This document shows positions 9,049 through 17,805 of a DNA stretch of 64,000 nucleotides, piece after piece (the first letter of the stretch is position 1; every line of letters starts with the position of its first letter). The notes under the pieces are model-generated. The model did not search any database. It was not told the DNA's origin and worked only from the letters and a program-made list of their open reading frames with translations. A program made the position numbers and the translations under genes. The DNA is taken from positions 3,348,001 to 3,412,000 of the forward strand of contig NZ_CP006850.1 in the NCBI RefSeq assembly GCF_000523235.1. The letters are read 5' to 3'. This stretch comes from Nocardia nova SH22a. Its GTDB lineage: Bacteria > Actinomycetota > Actinomycetes > Mycobacteriales > Mycobacteriaceae.

Positions 9049-10333
9049 CGAGTCCCTCTTTCAGATCCGCGATCAAATCCTCGGTGCCCTCCAGGCCCAC
9101 CGACAGTCGCACCAGCCCCGGCGTGACGCCACTGTCGAGCTGCTGGCGCGCGTCCAGCTGCGCGTGTGTCGTGGAGGCCGGATGAATGACGAGACTGCGC
9201 ACATCGCCGATATTGGCCAGGTGGCTGAACAACTGCAGCCGCCCGACCAACCGGCGTCCCGCCGCGGCACCGCCGGTCAGCTCGAAGGCCAGCACCCCGC
9301 CCGCGCCGCGCGGCAGATAGCGCCGCGCCGCCTCGTGCCAGCGGCTGCCGGGCAGTCCGGCATAGTGCACCCGCTCGACTTCCGCACGCCCGGAAAGCCA
9401 TTCGGCGATCACGGCGGCACTGTCGCTGTGCCGTGCCACCCGCAGCGACAGGGTCTCGAGTCCGTGCAGCAACAGGAAGCTGTTGAACGGGGAGACCGCC
9501 GGGCCGAGATCGCGCAGCAGTTTGGCGCGCAGCCGGGTCAGGTATCCGAGTTCGCCGAATTCCTCGGCGAACACCAGCCCGTGATAGCTGGGGTCGGGGG
9601 AGTTGAGCTGCGGCCAGCGGCGCGGTTCGGCGCGGAAGTCGAAACGTCCGGCGTCGACCACGGCGCCGCCGATCGCGGTGCCGTGGCCGGAGAGGAATTT
9701 CGTCGTCGAGTGCACCACGATGTCGGCGCCGTGCTCGATCGGCCGCAGCAGATACGGGGTGGGCACCGTGTTGTCCACCACCAGCGGTATCCCCGCGGTG
9801 TGCGCCAGGTCGGCGATCGCGGCGATATCAAGCACATTGCCGAGCGGGTTGCCGACCGTTTCGGCGAACAGCGCCTTGGTGTTCGGCCGGATCGCATCGC
9901 GCCACTGGGTGGTGTCGTCCGGGGCGGTGACGAAATCGACGGTGATCCCGAGTTCGGCGAAGGTGTGCGCGAGCAGATTGTAGGTGCCGCCGTAGAGCGT
10001 CGCCGCGGCGACAACATGATCACCGGCCCGCGCGATCGTCAGCAGCGCCAGCGACACCGCCGCCTGCCCGCTGGCCACCGCCACCGCGCCGACCCCGCCT
10101 TCGAGATCGGCGAGCCGTTGCTCGGCGACCGCCGTCGTCGGATTCGAAACCCGTGTGTAGGCATGGGTTTCCGGATCCCGCAGGGCGAAGGTCTGCGCCG
10201 CGTGCTCGGCATCGCGGAACACATAGGACGTGGTCTGATGAATCGGCGTAGCCCGCGATCCGGTACCCGAATCCGGTTGCGCCCCACTGTGAATCTGGCG
10301 GGTCTCGAACGACCATCGGCGCGGTTCGCTCAC
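9041..10333 (-). CDS. metY: O-acetylhomoserine sulfhydrylase (PLP-dependent)
   Basis: A 430-residue Cys/Met-metabolism PLP enzyme. It has SYVFRDAEHAAQTFAL, the cofactor-binding TLYGGTYNLLAHTF, VVDNTVPTPYLLRP, and the Schiff-base lysine in VVHSTTKFLSGHGTAIGG. Length and motifs fit MetY, which joins sulfide to O-acetylhomoserine to make homocysteine. I start at the GTG at 10333 (VSEPRRWSFETRQIHSG), where homologues begin; a 28-residue upstream extension looks non-coding. Next to two desulfurising monooxygenases and a rhodanese, it is the natural sink for released sulfide. The leader shows no riboswitch that I can recognise. Confidence 0.9.
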   Translation of the reverse strand: MSEPRRWSFETRQIHSGAQPDSGTGSRATPIHQTTSYVFRDAEHAAQTFALRDPETHAYTRVSNPTTAVAEQRLADLEGGVGAVAVASGQAAVSLALLTIARAGDHVVAAATLYGGTYNLLAHTFAELGITVDFVTAPDDTTQWRDAIRPNTKALFAETVGNPLGNVLDIAAIADLAHTAGIPLVVDNTVPTPYLLRPIEHGADIVVHSTTKFLSGHGTAIGGAVVDAGRFDFRAEPRRWPQLNSPDPSYHGLVFAEEFGELGYLTRLRAKLLRDLGPAVSPFNSFLLLHGLETLSLRVARHSDSAAVIAEWLSGRAEVERVHYAGLPGSRWHEAARRYLPRGAGGVLAFELTGGAAAGRRLVGRLQLFSHLANIGDVRSLVIHPASTTHAQLDARQQLDSGVTPGLVRLSVGLEGTEDLIADLKEGLGD

Positions 10334-10533
10334 GAACGCATCACCGAACCGGGCCGCTCGGCAAACATACTGCGGGCATTCATGTTCCGGATGGTAGGCG
10401 CGATCGGGGCCGGGCAATCCCTATTGATTCACGGTGATCCGATTTCCTCCAGGGAAGCGTGACCGGCTGCGTCGCCGCACCATCGGCGGGTGACGACCGA
10501 CGGGCGAGCCGAGTATCCGGCAGGCTGTGACCT

Positions 10534-10917
10534 GTGGCCGATGTCCCCGCGGGCCGCCTGCGTGGCGTGCTCATCATCGAAAGTTTCCGTCCGACCGCAC
10601 GATTGACGGATCTGGGCATCACCGTGGACGCCATAACCCGGATCCGGCCCGAGTCCGTCACCTCCGGGCAACCGGACATCTGGACACTGATCGATTTCGA
10701 AGCGACCGACGCGGCAGCCCGGCGACTGGCGTCGATCTTCGCCGACACCCTGCAACCCGGTCCCTGGTATGTCGACTTCCACACGGTCGACACCACGTAT
10801 GTGGTCTTCGCGGGTCGTGTTTTCAGGTATCGACACGGCGATGCCGATGCGCGCTCTGCGGCCGTCGCTCATGGCCGCGCAGCCGGTGTACCCGAAGCGC
10901 AACTCGACTGGGGTTGA
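10534..10917 (+). CDS. Hypothetical protein
   Basis: A 127-residue acidic soluble protein from a GTG at 10534. It has the sequence features of a real gene: VDFHTVDTTYVVFAGRVFRY near the end and ARRLASIFADTLQPGPWYVDF before it. I do not recognise a named family, and no ribosome site is clear. It is divergent from metY and 88 bp upstream of the S66 peptidase-like gene. It has no signal peptide or membrane segment. Confidence 0.6.
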   Translation: MADVPAGRLRGVLIIESFRPTARLTDLGITVDAITRIRPESVTSGQPDIWTLIDFEATDAAARRLASIFADTLQPGPWYVDFHTVDTTYVVFAGRVFRYRHGDADARSAAVAHGRAAGVPEAQLDWG

Positions 10918-11005
10918 ACGGGTTCGGAAGACGGCGAGAGATAGACCACGGCGAGCCTGGTGGCACGTCTGGGCGAAGTCGAACGGGTGGCAGAAGAGGA
11001 ATCGA

Positions 11006-11929
11006 ATGGACGAGGACGTCATACGCTCATGGCCGCCGCTGCGCTCCGGCGACACTGTTCGCTTGGTGTCTCCGGCGAGTTACCCCGACGACGAGTCGGC
11101 GATCGGTGAGCTGGATCGGGTTCTTCGGGGATGGGGCTGCCGGGTGGAGGTCGGTGACCACGCGCTGGATCGGCACGGCTATCTGGCCGGGCGCGACTCC
11201 GACAGACTCGCCGACCTCAACGCCGCCTACGCCGATCCCGCGGTCCGGGCGGTTGTCACGACACGAGGCGGGGCCGGTGCTTACCGGCTGCTGGACTACC
11301 TGGACTACGACGCGATCCGCGCGGATCCGAAACCTCTGGTCGGCTTCAGCGACATCACCTACCTGCATCTGGCGATATGGCAACGGTGCCGAGTCCCCGG
11401 TGTCCACGGGTGCCTCGTGGGTCCGCACGCCATCGAAACCGTTCACCATCTGCTGACCGGCCCGGAATCGTATGTGCTCGAACGCAACCCGGATCTCCAG
11501 TCGGCGGCGATCGAATCACCCGGCCGCGCCCGCGGATTCGTCGTCGGCGGGGCATTGGCCGCGCTGGCGGGGATGGTCGGAGCGGGGCTGCCCGACCTCA
11601 CCAGCGCGATCGTCGCCATCGAAGCCCAGCGCCACGTGGGACTCGGACACATCGACCGCCAGCTCACCCAATTGATCCGATCCGGCGCACTCGACCGCGT
11701 CGAAGGCTTCGCACTGGGCCGGTTCCACGGTTTCGAGGACTACACCGACCGAGGCTGGAACCTCATCGACGTCCTGCGAGATCGCCTCATCCCACTCGGC
11801 AAACCGATCCTCGGCGGCCTGGAATTCGGCCACGGGCCGGACCCACATGCCGTGCCCCTCGGCGTTCTCGGCGAACTCGACACTGCCAGTGGAACACTCA
11901 CGTTCGACCGGACAGACGGTCGACGGTGA
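11006..11929 (+). CDS. LD-carboxypeptidase (peptidase S66) family protein
   Basis: A 307-residue S66-family protein. LD-carboxypeptidases trim the terminal D-Ala from tetrapeptide muropeptides during wall recycling, and relatives such as MccF give immunity to peptide-nucleotide antibiotics. The family's middle motifs are present: KPLVGFSDITYLHLA, the acid-bearing IEAQRHVGLGHIDRQLTQ, and the His segment GLEFGHGPDPHAVPLG. The nucleophile region reads TRGGAGAYRLLDYLDYD, with no Ser where S66 enzymes normally have one, so activity is doubtful. The ATG at 11006 follows AGAGGAA. Confidence 0.8.
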   Translation: MDEDVIRSWPPLRSGDTVRLVSPASYPDDESAIGELDRVLRGWGCRVEVGDHALDRHGYLAGRDSDRLADLNAAYADPAVRAVVTTRGGAGAYRLLDYLDYDAIRADPKPLVGFSDITYLHLAIWQRCRVPGVHGCLVGPHAIETVHHLLTGPESYVLERNPDLQSAAIESPGRARGFVVGGALAALAGMVGAGLPDLTSAIVAIEAQRHVGLGHIDRQLTQLIRSGALDRVEGFALGRFHGFEDYTDRGWNLIDVLRDRLIPLGKPILGGLEFGHGPDPHAVPLGVLGELDTASGTLTFDRTDGRR

Positions 11930-12023
11930 TCCGAGCGGTGGCTGGCCGGTACCGAACCGATCGCGCCCACGATGCTGCGCCGAAACGGCTGTGGTACTTG
12001 CGCCGCAAGGTAGGTTCTGTGAT

Positions 12024-13088
12024 GTGAGGCACAGTGAGGAAGTGGGATTGCCGAGCGAGTTGGGCGAAATCGACGCCAGGTTCGTAACGGCTGCGCTGGC
12101 GAGCAATTATCCACGAACCCGAGTAGTGGCAGTCGAAGTCGCCGACCTGAGTCAGGGCTCGGCGAGCAGCTTGCGCCTGCGGATCGAGTACGCCGACAAT
12201 CCACACGAGTTGCCGCCCACGATGTTCCTGAAGGGCAACTTCGTAGGTCACGAATTCACCGCTGCCGCCGCCTTCGCGGCCGAGGCGCTGTACTACCGGC
12301 ACCTGGCGGGAGTCTTGGATGGCGCGGTCACGCAACCGCGCGCCCACTTTGCCGGACTCGACGAGCAAGGCCAGGCGATCGTCATCCTGGAAGACCTCGC
12401 CCGGCGCGATGCCCGCTTCGGCGATTGCGAGGAACCGCTGGATGTCGACACCGTCGCCGACGGTGTTCGCCAATTGGCCGCGATACAGGGCAAATTCTGG
12501 AACGGCCGCGGCCTGGACGAGCACGACTGGATCACGGATGTGGCTTCGGTTGCCGCGCTGATGAGCTTCCTGGTCCAGCCCCAGCACTTCGACGCCTACA
12601 TCGCACGCGAACGGGCGAGTTTCCTGACCGGACCGCTGCGGGAGCGCCCGAAGATCGAGGCGGCTCTGCAAGCGATGTTCGAAGCGGACAAGGCGTTACC
12701 GCGCGCCTTGGTCCACGGTGATCCTCACCTGGGCAATACCTTCCGCACGCCGGACGGCAAGGTGGGCTTCTGCGATTTCCAAGCCATCGGCCGAGGGCCC
12801 TACATCTGGGATGTCACCTACTTCATGACAGGCGCTCTCGAACCGGCAGACCGCCACGCGTCCGAACGCGATCTGCTGTCGCTGTACCTCGACGAACTGC
12901 GCCGAGCCGGTGCCGACGACGTGCCCACTCTCGACGCCGCGTTCTCGGCCCACCGACAGCACATGATGCACGGCTACCTCAGCATTCTGACTCCGGTGGA
13001 GATGCAGCCCGATCGATTCGCCGTCGCCATGGGACGGCGCTTTGCCGCCGCGATGGAGGACCTCGACACCTTGCGGAGCTTCCACTGA
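12024..13088 (+). CDS. Phosphotransferase, aminoglycoside/ecdysteroid-kinase-like
   Basis: A 354-residue protein kinase-like-fold enzyme. The catalytic loop is LVHGDPHLGNTF and the metal-binding acid lies in VGFCDFQAIGRGPYIWDV. The ATP-binding Lys is probably in TMFLKGNFVG. This is the small-molecule kinase branch (APH/DUF1679-like), often with unknown substrates. The start chosen is GTG 12024, nine bases after AAGGTAGG; a second GTG at 12042 also follows a purine-rich stretch. It stands alone between the S66 gene and a convergent secreted protein. Confidence 0.75.
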   Translation: MRHSEEVGLPSELGEIDARFVTAALASNYPRTRVVAVEVADLSQGSASSLRLRIEYADNPHELPPTMFLKGNFVGHEFTAAAAFAAEALYYRHLAGVLDGAVTQPRAHFAGLDEQGQAIVILEDLARRDARFGDCEEPLDVDTVADGVRQLAAIQGKFWNGRGLDEHDWITDVASVAALMSFLVQPQHFDAYIARERASFLTGPLRERPKIEAALQAMFEADKALPRALVHGDPHLGNTFRTPDGKVGFCDFQAIGRGPYIWDVTYFMTGALEPADRHASERDLLSLYLDELRRAGADDVPTLDAAFSAHRQHMMHGYLSILTPVEMQPDRFAVAMGRRFAAAMEDLDTLRSFH

Positions 13089-13198
13089 TACGTTCTTTCG
13101 CCTCCCGCTCGTGGCCGGGTTCCGCTGTCGCCGAGGACCGTTCGGGGGCGGCGTGAGCGGCGCGTGGATACAGAGATCAGGTGCGGAGCTACAGAGAG

Positions 13199-14116
13199 TT
13201 ATGGCGTCAGTACCGGTTTCAGGTCGGTGTCGGCCGGGGGACGTAGCCGCCGCAGCGTGCCGTCGAATGCTGTCACGTACAGCGCCCAGCGGTCTCCGTC
13301 GGGAGCGATCCGCACCGAGCTGGGGCCGGTCCATCCTGCCGGAAGTCCGGTATCGATCGCGCACATGACCCCGGTGGCGGGGTCGATCCGGTAGACGAGT
13401 CCGGCGAGGTGTGCGGCGGCGTAGAGGTCACCCGAGCGGGACATGGTCAGGTCGTCGAGGCCGGGGATTCCAGGGACCGTCGCGGCGACGGTCCATTGCT
13501 CGGGTGAGGCTACGGGGATGCGGATGATCTGGCCGGTGAAAAGGTCGTCGGTGTAGACGAATTGGTGATCCGAGCTCAGAGCCAGCCCCTCCGATCGCGG
13601 GACCGGTGACCAGTTCGGCTGCACCACGGCCGTGTCGTGGTGATAGCGCGAGACACCGGTGTCGGGAACACCGATATCGGTGCCGACCCATGTGGTGAGG
13701 ATGTCGCCGCCGGGCAGGCGCAACAGTCCGTTCGGAACGGTCATCGTGGCAAGCCGGGTGAACTGACCGGTGGTGATGTCGTACCGGGAGACAGCCCCGT
13801 CACGACCGGTCGCCAGATAGAGATCCGAACCGTCGACCTGCAGGCCGCGCGGCACCGGCAGCTCATCGAGCACGGTGCGCACCCGTCCGGCCGCGTCGAT
13901 GTGGTAGACGCTCGAGTCACCGGACACGTAGAAGCCGCCATGGCCGTCGGGCGCCAGATTCTCCAGCTGTTGCAAACCCGAGACCACGGTATCGACTTGC
14001 CAGCCGACACAATTCGGCCCCGGCTCCGCCTGCGCCGCAGGCGCCGCGCAGATGCCAGCGACGATCGCAGCGGTCGCGCACATGTTCCGCAGGTTGCTTC
14101 TGTGCACCTTCGTCAT
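13199..14116 (-). CDS. Secreted SMP-30/NHL-type beta-propeller protein
   Basis: A 305-residue protein with an N-terminal Sec signal peptide: basic MTKVHR start, hydrophobic core AAIVAGICAAPAAQA, probable cleavage after AQA. The mature part has repeated blades such as LAPDGHGGFYVSGDSSVYHI, VDGSDLYLATGRDGAVSRYD and MSRSGDLYAAAHLAGLVYRI. These fit six-bladed SMP-30/gluconolactonase or virginiamycin-lyase-like propellers. The enzymatic role is unknown; it could simply bind ligand outside the cell. It is monocistronic and convergent with the phosphotransferase gene. Confidence 0.75.
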   Translation of the reverse strand: MTKVHRSNLRNMCATAAIVAGICAAPAAQAEPGPNCVGWQVDTVVSGLQQLENLAPDGHGGFYVSGDSSVYHIDAAGRVRTVLDELPVPRGLQVDGSDLYLATGRDGAVSRYDITTGQFTRLATMTVPNGLLRLPGGDILTTWVGTDIGVPDTGVSRYHHDTAVVQPNWSPVPRSEGLALSSDHQFVYTDDLFTGQIIRIPVASPEQWTVAATVPGIPGLDDLTMSRSGDLYAAAHLAGLVYRIDPATGVMCAIDTGLPAGWTGPSSVRIAPDGDRWALYVTAFDGTLRRLRPPADTDLKPVLTP

Positions 14117-14297
14117 CGGCTCAACCTACGCCAGGCGCGGGGCGACCCGATCGGCTTCGATGCCGCCTGTTCAACCAGACAATCTGGATCGACTGCGTGA
14201 GTGTTCGCCGACGGCGGCGGGTTCGCGGCACTGCGATTCACGCTCTTGGTGTTCGGCCCCGCGATCGTTCGACCGGGTGACTGCGGCGCAACACCGC

Positions 14298-14951
14298 TCA
14301 TCTCACAGAGAGGATCGTCTCGACGGCTTCGGATACCGAGTCCGCCTGTCGGGTGGGGCAGAAGTCTTTTCGCTTCCACACCTGCCCGCGCCGCAACCAC
14401 ACACTGTTCAGTCCGAGCCGGTGTGCGCCGAGAATGTCGGAGTCGTCGCGGTCGCCGACTATCCAGGCCCCGGCAAAGCCGGTATCGGCAAGCTCCGCGG
14501 CGGCGTGGAATATGGCCGGATCCGGCTTCTTCGCACCGACAGCCTCGCTGATCACCCAGCCGTCGACGAGAACATCGAGACCCGCTCCGATCATCTTGTC
14601 GGTTTGCTGTGCCACAGTGCCATTGGTGACGACAACGGTGCGATGACCTGCGGTACGGAGGTCCCGCAAAGCCCGCGCCGTCGCAGGAGCAATGGCCGCG
14701 TACTCCGAGCCGCCGCCAGTGACGAGCGCATCGACACCGGCGGCGGGCCGAGGAGCACTACGGCCGTACCGGGCGAGTAGCGACGCCGCGACGTCATCGC
14801 GCGGGGTATACCCCGAATCATCGAGGCGGACAATCCAATCCAGGTCGATTGCCGGAAGGTTGTGCCGCGCCAGAAATTGCCGGGCTGCGCGGCGAAACAT
14901 CTCGTCGCGGTCTATCAGCGTGTTGTCGAGATCGAGCATCACAAGCGGCAT
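14298..14951 (-). CDS. HAD-superfamily hydrolase
   Basis: A 217-residue HAD phosphatase. Motif I is MLDLDNTLID (Asp7 nucleophile, Asp9), motif II is VVVTNGTV, the motif III Lys lies in SEAVGAKKPDPAIFHAA, and motif IV is WIVGDRDDSDILGA. A small helical cap lies between motifs I and II (class I, phosphoglycolate-phosphatase-like). Substrate specificity is not predictable. The gene stands alone with a weak ribosome site at the ATG at 14951. Confidence 0.8.
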   Translation of the reverse strand: MPLVMLDLDNTLIDRDEMFRRAARQFLARHNLPAIDLDWIVRLDDSGYTPRDDVAASLLARYGRSAPRPAAGVDALVTGGGSEYAAIAPATARALRDLRTAGHRTVVVTNGTVAQQTDKMIGAGLDVLVDGWVISEAVGAKKPDPAIFHAAAELADTGFAGAWIVGDRDDSDILGAHRLGLNSVWLRRGQVWKRKDFCPTRQADSVSEAVETILSVR

Positions 14952-15015
14952 ACGGAAGTATGGCAGCGTCCGCCGGACCAGAAGCCCCGAACTTTTCGTG
15001 CAAAGTTGTGGCGCG

Positions 15016-15378
15016 TCATCGCAGCGGGGCCAGCCACCGGACAGCGTTGCAGGCGAAGCTCTGCTTCACCGGCACGAGCTCGGCGTGATCGTCCAACGCC
15101 ATTATCGTGACCCCGACCAGACCCGCTTCGTCACCCTTGGACGCGACCGACGAACCGCACTTCGGGCAGAACCCCCGGCAGATCTGCGGAAAGGTCTCGA
15201 ACCAAACAGGTTCCCCGCCCGGCCCGGTCCACACGAACCCTTCTTCCGGGAAAGACACCCACGACATCACCGGGGCGCCCGAAAGCCGCTGGCAGTGCTC
15301 GCATGAGCACAGATGAGGAAAGTCGGGATCGCCGGTCGCGGAGAACCGGATATTGCCGCACAGACAGCCGCCGTTCAT
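15016..15378 (-). CDS. GFA-family zinc protein (glutathione-dependent formaldehyde-activating-like)
   Basis: A 120-residue GFA-domain protein with the zinc-binding cysteines of the family: GGCLCGNIRF, the central LCSCEHCQRLSG and CPKCGSSVA. The ATG at 15378 is preceded by AGAGGAG, which excludes a long upstream extension. The family name comes from one characterised enzyme; most members, including those in glutathione-free actinobacteria, have no known reaction. It is probably a small soluble zinc protein. Confidence 0.8.
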   Translation of the reverse strand: MNGGCLCGNIRFSATGDPDFPHLCSCEHCQRLSGAPVMSWVSFPEEGFVWTGPGGEPVWFETFPQICRGFCPKCGSSVASKGDEAGLVGVTIMALDDHAELVPVKQSFACNAVRWLAPLR

Positions 15379-15440
15379 ATCGCTCCTCTTTGGTCGCACA
15401 CCAGGTAGGTCCGACTCGACACCGTGTGTTCCGGTCGATC

Positions 15441-15469
15441 GGTGTGACCATAGCGGCGGGGACCGACAT
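15441..15469 (-). repeat. Short dispersed repeat, copy 1 (upstream of GFA gene)
   Basis: A 29-bp stretch (plus-strand core GACCATAGCGGCG, ending ACCGACAT). It recurs with three mismatches at 23309-23337. It lies about 60 bp upstream of the GFA gene, in the same orientation relative to the downstream gene as the other copy. Confidence 0.55.
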
Positions 15470-15570
15470 TCCAGTGCTGACGACAGCGCAACCCCTGCGT
15501 GTGTCCCCGGCTGTACACCGTGCCCGGGGCTCACGATTGCATTCAATCCGAACCAGATGTCTTTGTCGTC

Positions 15571-15732
15571 ATGAATTATGTTGTGACCGAAGCGTATTCC
15601 GAATACGGTCGAAATACTCCGCCGATCGAGTCGAGGACGACGCCGGTCATTATCGGCGAGGAGCTAGTCGTGGACGATCTTTCCCGACCTGACCCAGCCG
15701 ACGTTCCGGTGCCCGAGGGACTGCCCGAGTAG
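15571..15732 (+). CDS. Small acidic ORF, uncertain
   Basis: A 53-codon frame beginning MNYVVTEAYSEYGRN and ending PVPEGLPE, strongly acidic and proline-rich at the tail. It sits in a 550-bp gap between the GFA gene and TetR and has no convincing ribosome site. It could be a small real protein or the remnant of a larger one; I recognise no family. Confidence 0.25.
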   Translation: MNYVVTEAYSEYGRNTPPIESRTTPVIIGEELVVDDLSRPDPADVPVPEGLPE

Positions 15733-15930
15733 ACGGCTCCATCCGGCTTCCGGTCCCAAGTCCCGACCCAGGGTGCAGCCGACATGCGTAAGTGTCGCGA
15801 ATATTGCTGTGGGCATGATGTTTTCGGTGCGGAGCCATGGACGATGGAGTGCGGTGGCTGAGGTTTCCATTGTCTATTGCCGAAGTGACAGGCGATTGCA
15901 GGTGCTCGGACGTGGGCCCGGTGATGGTTG

Positions 15931-16515
15931 TCAGGTTGCCGGGGACGGCCCGAACCCCTCGAGGGTGTGGTTGAGAAGTCGTTGGGCCTGGTGGGTGTTG
16001 TCTGGCAAGTCTTCGGTGGCCCAGGCGATGGCATTGGCGAGTCGAAGCATGTCGGTGGCGTCCGTATCGGCGCGCAAGGCTCGGCTGCGCTGCGCGTGCG
16101 CCAGCAGGTCACTCCACGCGGCGCGCATGGCGTGGCAGGCGGAGTACAGCGCCGAGTTCTCGTCATCCAGTGCAGTTTTCACCGGAACGGCCAGCCCCCG
16201 GTAGGTGCTGACGTGCGCCATGAACGCGGTCAGCCATTCGGTTACCGCTTGCGCGGGCGAGGGGGAGTCGATCAGTTCGTGCGCGAGGGTGGCGAGGCTG
16301 GTGTAGCGCTCGGCGAGTAGGGCCTCGAGCAGCGCTTCCCGGGTCGGGAAGTGTCGGTAGAGCGTGGCCGCTCCGACACCCGCGCGGCGCGCGATGTCGT
16401 TGAGCGAGGCATCGACGCCATCGCGGGCGAACACCTCCCGGGCGGCGACGAGAACCCTCTCGTAGTTGCGGCGCGCGTCGACGCGTTCAGGGCGGGTCGG
16501 CACGAACGGTTCCAC
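15931..16515 (-). CDS. TetR-family repressor
   Basis: A 194-residue regulator. The N-terminal helix-turn-helix is SLNDIARRAGVGAATLYRHF (about residues 37-56), followed by a divergent ligand-binding domain. I start at the GTG at 16515, which follows GGGAG; a longer frame to an ATG at 16560 would place the start codon inside one of two identical operator-like repeats. It is divergent from the flavin oxidoreductase gene, so it most likely represses both itself and that gene. Confidence 0.85.
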   Translation of the reverse strand: MEPFVPTRPERVDARRNYERVLVAAREVFARDGVDASLNDIARRAGVGAATLYRHFPTREALLEALLAERYTSLATLAHELIDSPSPAQAVTEWLTAFMAHVSTYRGLAVPVKTALDDENSALYSACHAMRAAWSDLLAHAQRSRALRADTDATDMLRLANAIAWATEDLPDNTHQAQRLLNHTLEGFGPSPAT

Positions 16516-16540
16516 AGGTGACTCCCAACGCGGCTTGCAA

Positions 16541-16594
16541 AAAACGGAGAACCGTTCCATATTCTAGAGGACATAAAACGGAGAACCGTTCCAT
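16541..16594. promoter_or_regulatory. Twin 20-bp operators between tetR and oxidoreductase
   Basis: AAAACGGAGAACCGTTCCAT occurs twice without mismatch, at 16541-16560 and 16575-16594, offset by 34 bp. Each copy is an imperfect palindrome (ACGGA...TCCAT arms). They lie in the divergent spacer, the usual place for TetR-family binding. Confidence 0.7.
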
Positions 16595-16647
16595 TTTGGA
16601 TCCGGCCCATCGCCGGATGCGGATCCGATAACTGAGGAAGGCGATTC

Positions 16648-17610
16648 ATGTCGGATGCAAGCGGGCCGATGGTGGTGCACGACGTGCGGCGACGGATGGG
16701 TTCGGTGGGGGTGTGGCTGGCGCCGCCGACTCTGCGGGTCGCGCCGGTGGTGGCAGAGCGGGACGCGGCGGCCGAGATCGAGGCGTCGGGATACGGGTCG
16801 TTGTGGAGCGGAGAGGGGATCGGCGGAAAGGAGGCCTTCGCTCATCACGCGGTTCTGCTGGCCGCCACCGACTCGTTGGTGATCGGTACCGGGGTCGCGA
16901 ACCTGTGGGCGCGGCACGGTGCCACGATGCATGCCGGTGCCGCCACATTGGCCGAGGCCTATCCGGCTCGGTTCATTCTCGGTGTGGGAGTGAGTCATCC
17001 GCACGTGGCCGAACGCAGCGGGCACCGATACGAGCGTCCGCTGCAACGAATGCGTGAGTACCTCGATCAGATGGATACCGCTGCGGTTGCGCCCGACGCG
17101 CCTCCGGCGACCGAAGGTTACCTACGGATGCTCGCGGCACTGGGCCCGCGCATGCTCGAGCTGGCGCGCGAGCGAGCCGACGGCGCCCATCCGTTCCTGA
17201 CACCCGTCGAGCACACCGCTCGCGCCCGGGAAATCCTTGGACCCGGCAAGCTGCTCATTCCGCACCAAGCGGTCGTGCTCGAACGCGATGGGGCCCAAGC
17301 ACGCGCCATCGCGCGCAGTGCCTTCGGATTTCCGCGAAACCGGTCTTCGGTATATACCCGCAACTACATCGGCCTCGGGTACGACGAGAGCGATCTTGTC
17401 GACGGCCTCAGTGATCGCCTACTCGACGCGATCGTGGCCAGGGGAGACGAGTCCGCAATCGCCCGGCGCGTTCAACAGCACCTCGACGCGGGCGCCGACC
17501 ATGTTCTCGTCCATCCTCTCACCCGTGAGGACTTGTTCGCCGACCCCCGGCCCGATGATCTCGTCGCAGCCGTCGACCACCTCCGGCGATTGGCGTCAGC
17601 CCTGACGTGA
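16648..17610 (+). CDS. LLM-class F420/FMN-dependent oxidoreductase
   Basis: A 320-residue luciferase-like barrel protein starting after GAGGAAGG. Family features include VWLAPPTLRVAPVV at the first strand, DSLVIGTGVANLWARH, and RFILGVGVSHPHVAER before the helical insertion. The pattern resembles the mycobacterial F420-dependent branch rather than the alkanesulfonate monooxygenases. It is controlled, by position, by the divergent TetR repressor. Substrate unknown; the pairing suggests a xenobiotic- or metabolite-responsive redox reaction. Confidence 0.8.
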   Translation: MSDASGPMVVHDVRRRMGSVGVWLAPPTLRVAPVVAERDAAAEIEASGYGSLWSGEGIGGKEAFAHHAVLLAATDSLVIGTGVANLWARHGATMHAGAATLAEAYPARFILGVGVSHPHVAERSGHRYERPLQRMREYLDQMDTAAVAPDAPPATEGYLRMLAALGPRMLELARERADGAHPFLTPVEHTARAREILGPGKLLIPHQAVVLERDGAQARAIARSAFGFPRNRSSVYTRNYIGLGYDESDLVDGLSDRLLDAIVARGDESAIARRVQQHLDAGADHVLVHPLTREDLFADPRPDDLVAAVDHLRRLASALT

Positions 17611-17805
17611 TCGCGCACGGGTGGTGTGCTCGTGCTCGCCGCCGATCCCGGTCTTGCTCGGCACCACCATCGTCACTTGAGGCACATCCGTCGACGATCG
17701 ACCCGTTGGCATGAGGTCGATATGCGAGCAGCACCTCGACGCAGCCTGTGAAATCGCTCGATTCCAGAGCTCGGTAAGTGCGAAGAGGTCGCCGGGCCGA
17801 TGTGG

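Noticed and set aside
10334..10533. SAM-type riboswitch upstream of metY
   Set aside because: The leader has GC-rich inverted stretches, but I could not match the conserved core of SAM-II or SAM-IV elements.
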